A DNA stretch of 10,462 nucleotides from UKL13-2 sp040379385 (GCA_040379385.1 JBEILF010000084.1:1-10462); one strand, 5' to 3'. Shown: positions 1-6,276, counted from the first letter of the stretch. Translations and numbers: made by a program. The notes: generated from the sequence alone by a model not told the origin.

Positions 1-116
1 CCGTAAGGGAACAAACCTCGCTACGTAAACCAAATTTCGAATGATGTTGACCATCTTGGCCCGAAAAATCTCAAGATCAAGGTGTATTTTGATCGCTGCT
101 GCGTTAAATTCAGTTA

Positions 117-266
117 ATGCAAAGTCACGTCGCAATCTCCTTACGCTGCTTTCTATCATGCGTTTTCCTTGGTTTGGGCGGCCATCTTCACGCCATCGAG
201 CTGCGGGGACTGATCGATTTGCGCCTCGCCGCAACCGACGCCGAGCGCAGTTGGACGCGCGACGGG
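117..266 (+). pseudogene. 5' fragment of an outer-membrane/porin-like secreted protein gene
   Basis: The reading frame from ATG 117 begins with a hydrophobic signal-peptide-like stretch (SLRCFLSCVFLGLGGHLHA) followed by a mature start reading IELRGLIDLRLAATDAERSW. As I recall the family, this pattern starts uncharacterised outer-membrane-like proteins often encoded beside methylamine-utilisation-like genes; no search was possible. After about codon 50 (RDG) the frame runs antisense into the start of the minus-strand gene at 395, so the continuation to the stop at 434 is probably not native. No ribosome-binding site is visible before 117. The likely reading is a 3'-truncated gene remnant. Confidence 0.45.
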
Positions 267-395
267 CACACCGGCTTTGTCGACGATGGTTACGGTCAGT
301 ATCGAGGCCTGTACGGCCAAGACACTCAACCAGAATCCCGACACCAGCGCCGCAGTCCTAACGGCAAGCTCACGCAAATTCGTAAAACACTTCAT
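156..395 (-). pseudogene. 5' fragment of a methylamine-utilisation-like periplasmic protein gene
   Basis: The start is ATG at 395 with an AGGAG ribosome-binding site 8 bases upstream on the minus strand. The product opens with a clear signal peptide (residues about 1-30, ending VLAVQA) and then ILTVTIVDKAGVPVA. That is a typical first beta-strand and turn of the small cupredoxin-like 'methylamine utilization protein' family found in gammaproteobacteria. The frame stays open to a TGA at 156-158, but after about residue 47 it is antisense to the plus-strand gene start and loses all resemblance to the family. The genuine part is therefore roughly 257-395. A real start joined to a foreign 3' end indicates a broken gene; a short secreted peptide could still be made. 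Confidence 0.5.
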
Positions 396-520
396 CTCTT
401 GATTTCTCCTGGACATCGAGTCACCCCAACTTAGTTGCACTACCCGGTCACGATCGCGCGTTCCCCGACGCGGCGATTGAGCACATCTCGCAACAGTTCT
501 ATCATCGCATAAGACTCTGC

Positions 521-685
521 TTGCGAATGTAAAACTACCCAATCGTGAGATTCACTTAACTCTCCTTGTGATCGGCGACGGAATACATCTGCCCGGCCCC
601 TTTTTCTGCAATCAAGCGGGCGCAAACCAATCAGACCCAAGTGCCTTCTGCAAGGTCCGGCGGGCTCGATGCAGCAATACCCAAA
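521..685. repeat. Left copy of a ~165-bp direct repeat carrying a sigma-factor 3' end
   Basis: This segment aligns with 5573-5738 in the same orientation, with about 14 differences in 166 aligned positions including one single-base gap (hand count). It contains the last 23 codons plus stop of the ECF sigma gene whose intact copy is at 5665-6276, and about 90 bases of DNA downstream of that stop. Both edges are sharp: identity ends at 685/5738 inside the coding sequence. Confidence 0.9.
612..685 (-). pseudogene. 3' remnant of an ECF sigma-factor gene (region 4.2 end)
   Basis: Read on the minus strand this encodes WVLLHRARRTLQKALGSDWF followed by AP-A and a TGA stop (612-614). The run is identical in protein to the C-terminus of the intact sigma factor at 5665-6276, which ends AP-V-stop. 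The one change inside the shared coding part (CGG for CGC) is synonymous; the other differences cluster at the stop. Upstream of the Trp codon the sequence is unrelated and there is no start, so this is a fragment left by duplication, not a gene. Confidence 0.85.
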
Positions 686-842
686 CGGGTATTTTTCTAG
701 CGCGAGGTGCTGGGTGAAGACACGGGGAATATTTGTAAGGAAGAGTCGATTACCCCGTCCAACTGCTGGGCAATACTGCATCGAGGAAGGTTAGGGTTGC
801 GGAAATGTCTGGAAATTCAATGGTTTGGGAAGTGAGTGGGCC

Positions 843-1058
843 ATGAATCCGCCAGCAGATTTGCGCGATTTATCCTGCAAACAAGCCGCCCTGCTGATGA
901 GTTTTCGGCGTGATCGGACACTCACATGGGCGGAGCAAGAGGAACTCAGGCTGTATCTGCTGGAGTGCCGGAATTGCTAGAACGTTGATCGACTGCTAGA
1001 TGTGTTGGCGGAGCTTTCACAGCGGTTTGCGTCAGGCGGTGCCAGCGTTGCGCAATAG
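843..1058 (+). pseudogene. zf-HC2-type anti-sigma-like gene, interrupted by an in-frame TAG
   Basis: ATG 843 opens a frame with LSCKQAALLMSF, an acidic/Arg helix and LYLLECRNC, then TAG at 978-980. The same frame continues NVDRLLDVLAELSQRF and stops at TAG 1056-1058. The C...C-x2-C layout and total length (about 70 codons) match the small soluble zinc-finger anti-sigma proteins encoded beside ECF sigma genes. Two things look damaged: the stop immediately after the CxxC pair (a CAG codon would need only one C-to-T change), and a Tyr at residue 38 where the family has its His ligand (LHLxxCxxC). A 45-residue product could still be made but would be unlikely to fold as a zinc finger. It lies just upstream of bufA on the same strand, so it may be a relic of a regulator of that operon. 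Confidence 0.6.
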
Positions 1059-1121
1059 TCTCAGGGCTGATTGTGTATCGCAGTGCAGTGAATCTACTTG
1101 TCTGTATTGCCCGTAGGTATC

Positions 1122-1149
1122 AAATTGCCGTCGGAGCGGCGATTTTTTT
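1122..1149 (+). terminator. Terminator-like hairpin (possible attenuator) in the bufA leader
   Basis: ATTGCCG (1124-1130) pairs with CGGCGAT (1137-1143) around a 6-base loop, with one G-U pair and possible A-T extension. The hairpin runs directly into a tract of seven Ts (1143-1149). It ends 27 bases before the bufA ATG, too close for a full promoter in between. Either it ends the upstream transcript or it attenuates bufA. Confidence 0.6.
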
Positions 1150-1176
1150 AACTCACATCATTTCACGGAGAAACCA

Positions 1177-1479
1177 ATGAATAGCAAATTGATCTTGTCG
1201 ACCGCAATCGCCGGTCTGGTAGCAATTTCTGCAATGAGCGGTTCGGCGACGGCGCAGGACAAAAAGGAAGCCAAGGAAAAGTGTTTTGGTGTGGCAAAAA
1301 AAGGCCAAAATGATTGTGGCACGGCCAAGCATTCCTGTGCAGGCAAAGCGGCTGCCGACAATGATCCGGAAGAATGGAAATACGTCGCCAAGGGTTCTTG
1401 CGAAAAGATGGGCGGCAAGTTGAAGGTCGCTGCCAAGGACGATAAAATGGCTGAACCCAAAATGATGGACAAGAAGTAA
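1177..1479 (+). CDS. bufA: Bufferin precursor peptide (DUF2282 family)
   Basis: A 100-residue secreted precursor. Residues 1-26 form a Sec signal peptide with a likely cut at ATA|QD. The mature part has four cysteines (C36, C47, C54, C75) in the DUF2282/BufA1 layout (EKCFGVAKKGQNDCG, HSCAGKAA, WKYVAKGSCEKMGGK) and a Lys/Met-rich tail. In this family a metal-dependent DUF692 enzyme converts core cysteines to thiooxazoles that bind copper, and the exported peptide buffers periplasmic copper. The start is firm: GGAG at 1167-1170, six bases before ATG. bufB and bufC follow on the same strand. A terminator-like hairpin lies just before the gene and another just after it, which would let precursor and enzyme levels differ. 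The family call is confident; copper as the ligand is inferred from characterised relatives. Confidence 0.9.
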   Translation: MNSKLILSTAIAGLVAISAMSGSATAQDKKEAKEKCFGVAKKGQNDCGTAKHSCAGKAAADNDPEEWKYVAKGSCEKMGGKLKVAAKDDKMAEPKMMDKK

Positions 1480-1493
1480 TTCGAACAGTCGAT

Positions 1494-1530
1494 AGGACGG
1501 CTCCCGGTCGCGAGGCTGGCAGCCGTCCTT
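1494..1530 (+). terminator. Hairpin between bufA and bufB (partial terminator or stabilising stem)
   Basis: AGGACGGCT (1494-1502) and AGCCGTCCT (1521-1529) form a perfect 9-bp stem around an 18-base loop, followed by TT then C rather than a long T tract. The stem sits 15 bases after the bufA stop and 20 before the bufB start. It would fit a leaky terminator or an mRNA 3'-end stabiliser that gives more precursor than enzyme transcript. Confidence 0.6.
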
Positions 1531-1549
1531 TCGAGTTCGGATCATTCTG

Positions 1550-2437
1550 ATGCTGCGTTCACAAACCGATACGGCTCTTTCCGCTTTGAAGCAGGCCGTC
1601 GGAGTCGGTCTGCGCGCGCCTCACTATCGGGCGCTGCAAGGCATCGATTTTGGTTCTCCACCGGCGCCAGAGTTTCTCGAAGTCCACAGCGAAAATTTTT
1701 TCGGTGAAGGTGGGCAGCCGTTGGCCTATCTCGCTTGGTTTCGCGAGCGTTATCCGCTGTCGTTTCATGGTGTCGGTCTTTCGCTTGGCTCGGACGATGC
1801 GCTGAATCCAGAACACCTGCGTAAGCTGAAACGCTTGGTCGACCGGTTTCAGCCGGCTCTCGTGTCCGAGCACCTCTGCTGGGTTGGTGTGAATGGGCGC
1901 TACCTGAACGATTTGCTGCCGGTGCCGTACACGCCTGATGCGTTGGCACATGTGGTTGACCGCATCGACGAGGCGCAGGCGTTTCTCAAGCGGCGGCTGT
2001 TAATCGAGAATTTGTCGAGTTATCTGGAGTTCAGTGCCTCATCCATTCCCGAATGGGAGTTTGTTGCAGAAGTGTCGCGCCGTAGCGACTGTCAGCTGTT
2101 GCTCGACTTGAATAACATCTACGTCAACAGCGTCAATCACGGTTTTGACGCGGTGGAATATGTTGAAGCGATTCCCGAGAGTGCGGTTGCGGAAATTCAT
2201 CTTGCGGGATTTCAGGACACGGGCGAGTTATTAATCGATACCCACGGTGCTACTGTCAGCGCGCCGGTTTGGGCGCTCTACGAACATGCCATCCGTCGTT
2301 TCGGCGCGGTGCCGACGCTCATTGAATGGGATACCGATATACCTGAACTAGAAGTATTGTTGGGCGAGGCTGCAAAAGCTCGCGAGTGTATGGCGAAGGT
2401 CGATGCGGTGGCAAACGGAAGCTTGTATGTGTCGTAA
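1550..2437 (+). CDS. bufB: Multinuclear non-heme iron oxidase (MNIO, DUF692) that modifies BufA
   Basis: A 295-residue TIM-barrel enzyme of the DUF692/MNIO family, the usual length. Conserved segments appear in order: VGVGLRAPHY (17-26), EVHSENFF (44-51), SFHGVGLSLG (71-80), SEHLCW (106-111), LLIENLSSYLEF (150-161), LLDLNNIYVN (184-193), EIHLAGF (215-221), IDTHGATV (229-236) and LIEWDTDIPE (257-266). These carry the His, Glu, Asp and Asn residues that bind the two or three irons in characterised relatives such as MbnB. The enzyme oxidises cysteines of the precursor to thiooxazole-type rings with O2. It follows bufA and overlaps bufC by 11 bases, so it is probably translationally coupled to its partner. 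ATG 1550 has no strong ribosome-binding site, but the next in-frame start would remove the N-terminal conserved block. All core motifs look intact. Confidence 0.93.
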   Translation: MLRSQTDTALSALKQAVGVGLRAPHYRALQGIDFGSPPAPEFLEVHSENFFGEGGQPLAYLAWFRERYPLSFHGVGLSLGSDDALNPEHLRKLKRLVDRFQPALVSEHLCWVGVNGRYLNDLLPVPYTPDALAHVVDRIDEAQAFLKRRLLIENLSSYLEFSASSIPEWEFVAEVSRRSDCQLLLDLNNIYVNSVNHGFDAVEYVEAIPESAVAEIHLAGFQDTGELLIDTHGATVSAPVWALYEHAIRRFGAVPTLIEWDTDIPELEVLLGEAAKARECMAKVDAVANGSLYVS

Positions 2438-3281
2438 TTCGCAATCAAGTTCAGCTCTCGCCGACATCCAGCAGCGGTTTTCGGCAGCCGTATTGTCTGC
2501 GGACGAACCTACCGGCTTGGTCATCGCTGACATTCGCGATGGTGACCTGTCGGCGTCGCGTCGCATCGAGATTTATCAGCACAATGTGTTCACCAATTTG
2601 TCGAATGCACTCGCCGATGTATACCCGGTGATTCTGAATATCGTCGGCGAGCCGTTCTTTCGGCAGGCCGCGCGTGAGTACTGCCGCGCCAACGCCTCAC
2701 AATCCGGCGACCTCAACGACTTTGGTGGGCACTTTGCCGACTTCCTTTGCGGTTACGCGCCTGCGGCCGAACTGCCATATCTGCCGGAAGTCGCGCGCCT
2801 GGAATGGCTGTGGCATCGGGCTTTCCATTCTGCCAATGCCGCCGAGGCGACGGAAGCCGCAGCTAATTCCAGCGACGCCGAGCAAACCCTCATCGCCCGA
2901 CTTGGTACGGTTGCGCCAGACGACGTCGGCGGTGTTTTGTTCGAGCTGCATCCATCTGCGGCGGTATTGTCATCACTCTTCCCGGTGTTCGATATTTGGC
3001 GGGTCAATCAGCCCGACTATGCGGGGAACTGGGAGATTGACTGGGAGGGTGCGGGCGGCTCGGTTCTTGTTTATCGCGACGGTTTTGACGTGGCACTGCG
3101 TGCGCTCACCCCAGGAGAGGCGTCGTTTTTAGTTGCGCTCAGTCGCGGCGAGCCGTTGGCAGTGGCGCTCGAGTTGGCTTTTGACCAGCACACAGAATTT
3201 AATTTGCAAGGATTTCTGCTTGAGTGCGCGCAATCCAACATCATCATCGACTTTCAGAGTCCAACATGCATGCCGCAATGA
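2427..3281 (+). CDS. bufC: BufC: DUF2063 partner protein of the MNIO enzyme
   Basis: A 284-residue protein with the DUF2063 N-terminal domain (about 11-130) and a MbnC-like C-terminal part (about 165-270). Signature stretches are RRIEIYQHNVFTNLSNAL (45-62), VYPVILNIVGEPFFRQAAREY (65-85), LPYLPEVARLEW (116-127), HPSA (175-178) and VYRDGFDVALRALTPGEASF (215-234). Proteins of this type pair with the DUF692 enzyme and help it recognise the precursor leader. I chose ATG 2427 rather than the upstream ATG 2403 because GGAAG lies seven bases before it and the family begins near this point; the start overlaps the end of bufB by 11 bases. The stop overlaps the next start as ATGA (3278-3281). The frame is intact throughout. 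Confidence 0.88.
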   Translation: MCRNSQSSSALADIQQRFSAAVLSADEPTGLVIADIRDGDLSASRRIEIYQHNVFTNLSNALADVYPVILNIVGEPFFRQAAREYCRANASQSGDLNDFGGHFADFLCGYAPAAELPYLPEVARLEWLWHRAFHSANAAEATEAAANSSDAEQTLIARLGTVAPDDVGGVLFELHPSAAVLSSLFPVFDIWRVNQPDYAGNWEIDWEGAGGSVLVYRDGFDVALRALTPGEASFLVALSRGEPLAVALELAFDQHTEFNLQGFLLECAQSNIIIDFQSPTCMPQ

Positions 3282-3448
3282 AATTCGTCCGGCTAAGTCT
3301 TCGCCAGCTCGATCAGGCGCTTGAGTTTGCCTCGCCTTTATTCCAACTGGCGATTCGCCTATATGTGACGCGCCCTAGGCGTTCGCCTCCGTTTCGTTGG
3401 CGAACACGTTTTAACCGAATAGTCCAATACCCCAACTACCCAACATAA
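3278..3448 (+). pseudogene. Truncated DoxX-family gene (bufD-like), first ~30 codons only
   Basis: The start ATG overlaps the bufC stop (ATGA), as expected for the next gene of a bufferin operon. Residues 1-30 read MKFVRLSLRQLDQ then ALEFASPLFQLAIRLYV, matching the beginning and first membrane helix of DoxX-family proteins encoded at this place in many bufferin operons. A glycine and an F-x-SG-x-x-K motif should follow, but the frame instead runs into Arg/Pro-rich unrelated sequence (TRPRRSPPFRWRT) and stops at 3448, giving 56 residues instead of about 140. I could not find the rest of the gene in any frame of the next 100 bases. A deletion or insertion near 3367 best explains it. Confidence 0.65.
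3381..3410 (+). terminator. Possible terminator after the buf operon
   Basis: GTTCGCC (3381-3387) pairs with GGCGAAC (3399-3405) around an 11-base loop, followed by ACG and a short T tract (3409-3412). It lies inside the non-native tail of the truncated DoxX gene, where the operon would now need to end. The T tract is short, so termination may be weak. Confidence 0.4.
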
Positions 3449-3469
3449 CCGACAACCCGAGGAGACACG

Positions 3470-4357
3470 TTGAAGTTCCTAGCCCATTCGAATATTGCTA
3501 CCCGTCATTACCGCCAGTCGGCGGAATTCCAACCCGCGATGGTGCTTTTTGTCATTTTAATTGGCTGTGGGTTTATGCAAACGGCCGGTGCAGCGACTGT
3601 GTCGGATAAGGCCACCCCGAAGGCGACGGCTAGATCGGTGTCGGCGAAATTCGATCAAGGAAAGGCGCTAAACCTAGCCATCCGACAGCCGATGCTTGCT
3701 GAACGCATCACTAAAGCCTTCTTGATGATTAACCTCAAGGCGCTGGTATTTCGCTCGCGCAATCAACTTGAAGAATCACTTACGGCGTTCGAAGCGGCAC
3801 TGAAAGAACTACAGCGCACCGCGCCTACACCGGAGATTCGCGAAAACTACCAGTTGCTCGAACAGTTGTTTGATGAGTACAAGGAGATCAAGTCCAAGTC
3901 AGCGACGGTCGCCAACGCAACGACACTCGCCGAGCAAAATGAAGAGCTCGTTTGGATCGCACAGAAGGGCGCAACGCTGTTACGAGAGTACGGTGCTTCC
4001 ACGAAAAACGAGCTGATTGCAACAGCCGGTGAAGTGCGCACTGTTTCCCAGCGCCTCGCAAAACTCTATTTGTTTCGGGCGGCTGGCATTAGGTCGGCGG
4101 TGATTGCCAGCGATTTGAAAAAGGCGGAGGCGGATTATCGCGCTGCAGTGCAGCGACTGATCAGCGCAACACCGAATACACCCGCAATCAATTCCGAACT
4201 GGCGTTAGCGGAAACGCAGTGGATTTTTCTAAAGCAAGCCATTGAACGCTTGAACAGCAACCAAACCTCAAGCGTCGAACTCGAACACGTTAGCAAGGCG
4301 TGTGACAACATTTCCGAAGTCATGGAACGCGTCGCGGTGATGTACGAGCGCATTTAG
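3470..4357 (+). CDS. Secreted protein with two PilJ-type (type IV pili MCP N-terminal) domains
   Basis: A 295-residue protein beginning at a TTG codon; AGGAG at 3460-3464 sits five bases upstream, which decides the start. A hydrophobic segment (24-41, ending QTAGA) acts as a signal peptide or anchor. Two copies of the PilJ-type helical bundle follow: the first starts at LNLAIRQPMLAERITKAFLM (68-87), the second at TAGEVRTVSQRLAKLYLFRA (185-204). This RQ-x-ML-x-x-R-x-x-K pattern is known from the sensing parts of NarX/PilJ-like receptors and from stand-alone periplasmic proteins. There is no HAMP, kinase or methyl-accepting domain, so it is probably a periplasmic ligand-binding or accessory protein; the ligand is unknown. 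It lies 21 bases after the truncated DoxX frame on the same strand and ends in TAG. Confidence 0.75.
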   Translation: MKFLAHSNIATRHYRQSAEFQPAMVLFVILIGCGFMQTAGAATVSDKATPKATARSVSAKFDQGKALNLAIRQPMLAERITKAFLMINLKALVFRSRNQLEESLTAFEAALKELQRTAPTPEIRENYQLLEQLFDEYKEIKSKSATVANATTLAEQNEELVWIAQKGATLLREYGASTKNELIATAGEVRTVSQRLAKLYLFRAAGIRSAVIASDLKKAEADYRAAVQRLISATPNTPAINSELALAETQWIFLKQAIERLNSNQTSSVELEHVSKACDNISEVMERVAVMYERI

Positions 4358-4359
4358 TG

Positions 4360-4390
4360 GCGCCCCAAATGATGTCATCTGAGGGGGCGC
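4360..4390 (+). terminator. GC-rich hairpin after the PilJ-domain gene
   Basis: GCGCCCC (4360-4366) is perfectly complementary to GGGGCGC (4384-4390), with a 17-base loop, starting two bases after the TAG stop. No T tract follows, so it is a weak intrinsic terminator at best; it may instead protect the 3' end of the mRNA. Confidence 0.45.
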
Positions 4391-4687
4391 AGCGCAGTGC
4401 CACATTGGCCAGCATTCGGCGTGCGGCGGTTCACGACGTTTTTTCGATTATTTTGTTGCTGGCCTAAATCGGGAATTTGCAATTCCGGTGAGGACGGAGT
4501 GACTGCTTCGGGAGAATCGAAGTACGGCTTGGGGTCAGTAGCCGAAATCGGTGACATGCAATCATCCCTCGCGTAGCCAACAATCTGACTACCTTCTCAC
4601 TACGCGCTTTCTGCCCGTCTGCCGCTGTTGTTTCGCCTCGCTGTTCAGCGTATCCTCGCCGCATTTATTGCGCCGAGATAAGTCCCC
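4391..4687. other. Non-coding stretch with two inverted repeats
   Basis: I see no convincing gene between the PilJ-domain gene and the nitroreductase gene. Two symmetric elements are present. GGCCAGCA (4407-4414) is mirrored by TGCTGGCC (4457-4464) across 42 bases. GGAATT-TGC-AATTCC (4472-4486) is a perfect 15-base dyad that could be an operator. No promoter matches a consensus clearly enough to call. Confidence 0.5.
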
Positions 4688-5505
4688 ATGACCCACATGC
4701 AAATTTCACTTGATTTTCATCGCTTGCCGATCGACGCAATCCAATCGCACGCCGATGCATTCCATGCCGAGGTAATGCGCCTACGCACGGTGCGCGATTT
4801 TTCATCCGACGATGTGCCGCGCGAACTGATTGAAAGATGCATTGCATCGGCTGGCTGTGCGCCTAGCGGCGCGAATCAACAACCGTGGCGGTTTGTGGCG
4901 ATTGCCGATCCGACGATCAAGAAAATCATTCGTGACGCCGCCGAAGCCGAGGAGCGCGAATTTTATGATCACCACGTCACGGATGCTTGGCGCGAGGCAT
5001 TGGCACCATTGGGAACCGACGCGGACAGGCCGTTTCTGGAAACCGCGCCGTGGTTGATTGCGGTATTCTATGAGGCGTACGGTTACGCGGCTGACGGCGG
5101 GAAGAGAAACGTTACTATCCGATTGATTCGACCGGCATTGCGACCGGATTTTTGATCGCTGCGTTGCATCACGCCGGCTTGGCATCACTCACCCACATGC
5201 CGAGCCCGATGGCGTTTTTGAATTCGATTCTCGGCAGACCGGATAACGAACGTCCGTTTGTGCTTATGGTGGTGGGTTATCCTGCGGCGAAGGCGATGGT
5301 ACCGGCGATTTCACGCAAGCCTCTCGATGAGGTTGCAGCATTTTTTGATTTCATTTCCAAAGAGACAATGCATTTGCTTTTTATCATGATGGTCGTTCAA
5401 CCCAAATGCACATCTGCTCAGTTGGTGCATGGACTGAATGCCAGTTCCACCTTGAATCACGCTGGGGCCGGCTCTTTGCTGGGCAACACTAGTTGGTCAA
5501 ATTGA
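4688..5505 (+). pseudogene. Nitroreductase-family (iodotyrosine-deiodinase-like) gene with a frameshift
   Basis: Two overlapping frames together encode an FMN-dependent nitroreductase-fold protein of about 224 residues. Frame one (from ATG 4688) has RLRTVRDF, the FMN-binding segment APSGANQQPWRFV (58-70), an E-x3-Y lid (EREFY, about 89-93) like iodotyrosine deiodinases, and APWLIAVF, reaching EAYGYAADGGKRN. The family then needs YYPIDSTGIATGFLIAALHH, but this lies in the next frame. One base appears to be missing at GTT (5111-5113), where GTTT would restore the frame. Frame two continues HMPSPMAFLNSILGRP and ISRKPLDEVAAFF to about 5358, the normal family end, then carries about 48 foreign codons to the TGA at 5505. 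It is probably inactive unless the frameshift is a sequencing error; the foreign tail is separate evidence of rearrangement. Confidence 0.85.
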
Positions 5506-5572
5506 TTTCAGCCAATAGCCATTTGAACTGAGCACCTGCGGCCAGAAGCGAGCATTCCTGACGAGCGCGCAA

Positions 5573-5738
5573 TTACGAATGCAAAACTACCCAATCGTGA
5601 GACTCACTTAACTGTCCTTGTGATCGGCGACGGAAATATATCCGCCTAGGCCCTTTTTCTGCAATTAAACAGGCGCAAACCAATCAGACCCAAGTGCCTT
5701 CTGCAAGGTGCGGCGGGCTCGATGCAGCAATACCCAAA
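5573..5738. repeat. Right copy of the ~165-bp direct repeat (native sigma-gene 3' end)
   Basis: This copy is contiguous with the complete sigma gene, so it is probably the original; the left copy is 521-685. It spans the last 74 bases of coding sequence and 92 bases beyond the stop. The non-coding part holds a small perfect dyad, GTGAG-T-CTCAC on the minus strand, that is imperfect in the left copy. Confidence 0.9.
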
Positions 5739-6276
5739 GATTGTCTGGCGTAATGTTTAACGCCGCACATATCGCATTGGATTCGAGCCCCATGACTTCT
5801 CGCATGACGAATACCTTGGCCTGCTGAGAACTCATATTCTCAATCTCGGTGGAGAGTGCTTCCAGAAAGCGCTTACGCTCTAAAGCGAATTCAGGGTTGG
5901 TGCTTGCATTCGTTGGCGAGCGACAATCAGTAGTCGCCTGTTCGTAGAAATCGTGCTCATCGAGTGGTGACAAGTGCGTGGTGACCAGGACGCGAGCCTC
6001 GCTGGCCTTCGCGCGATAGTAGTCGACGATCTTGCATTTAAGTATGCCTATCGCCCAGGTCCGAAAGGTCGAGCGGCCAGCGAATGAGTGTGCGTGTTGC
6101 ACGACAGCAAGGAGCGTGTCTTGAACGGCTTCCTCGGCACGTTGGGGATCGTTGATTCGCGTGAGCGCCCAACTCATGAGATCGCGTCGGAGTTTAGCGA
6201 TCTCGTCCGCGTTTGAGAAGTTCGGCACACCCGGCAGCTTCTCAAGGCCGGGCTGCGACTCTATGTCGATACTCAT
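5665..6276 (-). CDS. ECF-type RNA polymerase sigma factor
   Basis: A 203-residue sigma-70-family factor with only regions 2 and 4. Region 2 (about 24-92) includes DPQRAEEAVQDTLLAVVQH and STFRTWAIGILKCKIVDYYR. Region 4 (about 133-195) includes SSQQAKVFVMREVMGLESNA and the DNA-binding helix ending NLWVLLHRARRTLQ. Its C-terminus (RARRTLQKALGSDWF) resembles ECF factors usually partnered by a small zf-HC2 anti-sigma protein. Here no such gene follows; a damaged one lies about 4.6 kb away at 843. The start ATG overlaps the stop of the DUF3379 gene (ATGA, 6273-6276), so it is translated from the same message as the first sigma and its anti-sigma. The reading frame is intact. Confidence 0.9.
   Translation of the reverse strand: MSIDIESQPGLEKLPGVPNFSNADEIAKLRRDLMSWALTRINDPQRAEEAVQDTLLAVVQHAHSFAGRSTFRTWAIGILKCKIVDYYRAKASEARVLVTTHLSPLDEHDFYEQATTDCRSPTNASTNPEFALERKRFLEALSTEIENMSSQQAKVFVMREVMGLESNAICAALNITPDNLWVLLHRARRTLQKALGSDWFAPV

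Noticed and set aside
41..361. Plus-strand open frame starting at 41
   Set aside because: Arg-rich without signal peptide or motifs; the signal-peptide-bearing frame from 117 is the protein-like one.
440..520. Possible minus-strand coding end (ESYAMIELLRDVLNRRVGER) stopping at 440
   Set aside because: It reads like protein but has no recognised family, no start of its own, and joins the duplicated repeat at 521; too little to call a gene.
1059..1121. SigF-like or sigma-70 promoter for bufA
   Set aside because: No -35/-10 pair was good enough to support; a CGTC at 1129 lacks a matching upstream element and lies in the hairpin.
1542..1951. Long minus-strand open frames opposite bufB
   Set aside because: They are antisense to a strongly conserved DUF692 gene, are rich in Arg/Pro/His without motifs, and have no ribosome-binding site.
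4495..4557. GGGGTCAG near 4530 as a second REP-like motif
   Set aside because: Only eight bases match and there is no surrounding palindrome like the one at 10353-10379.
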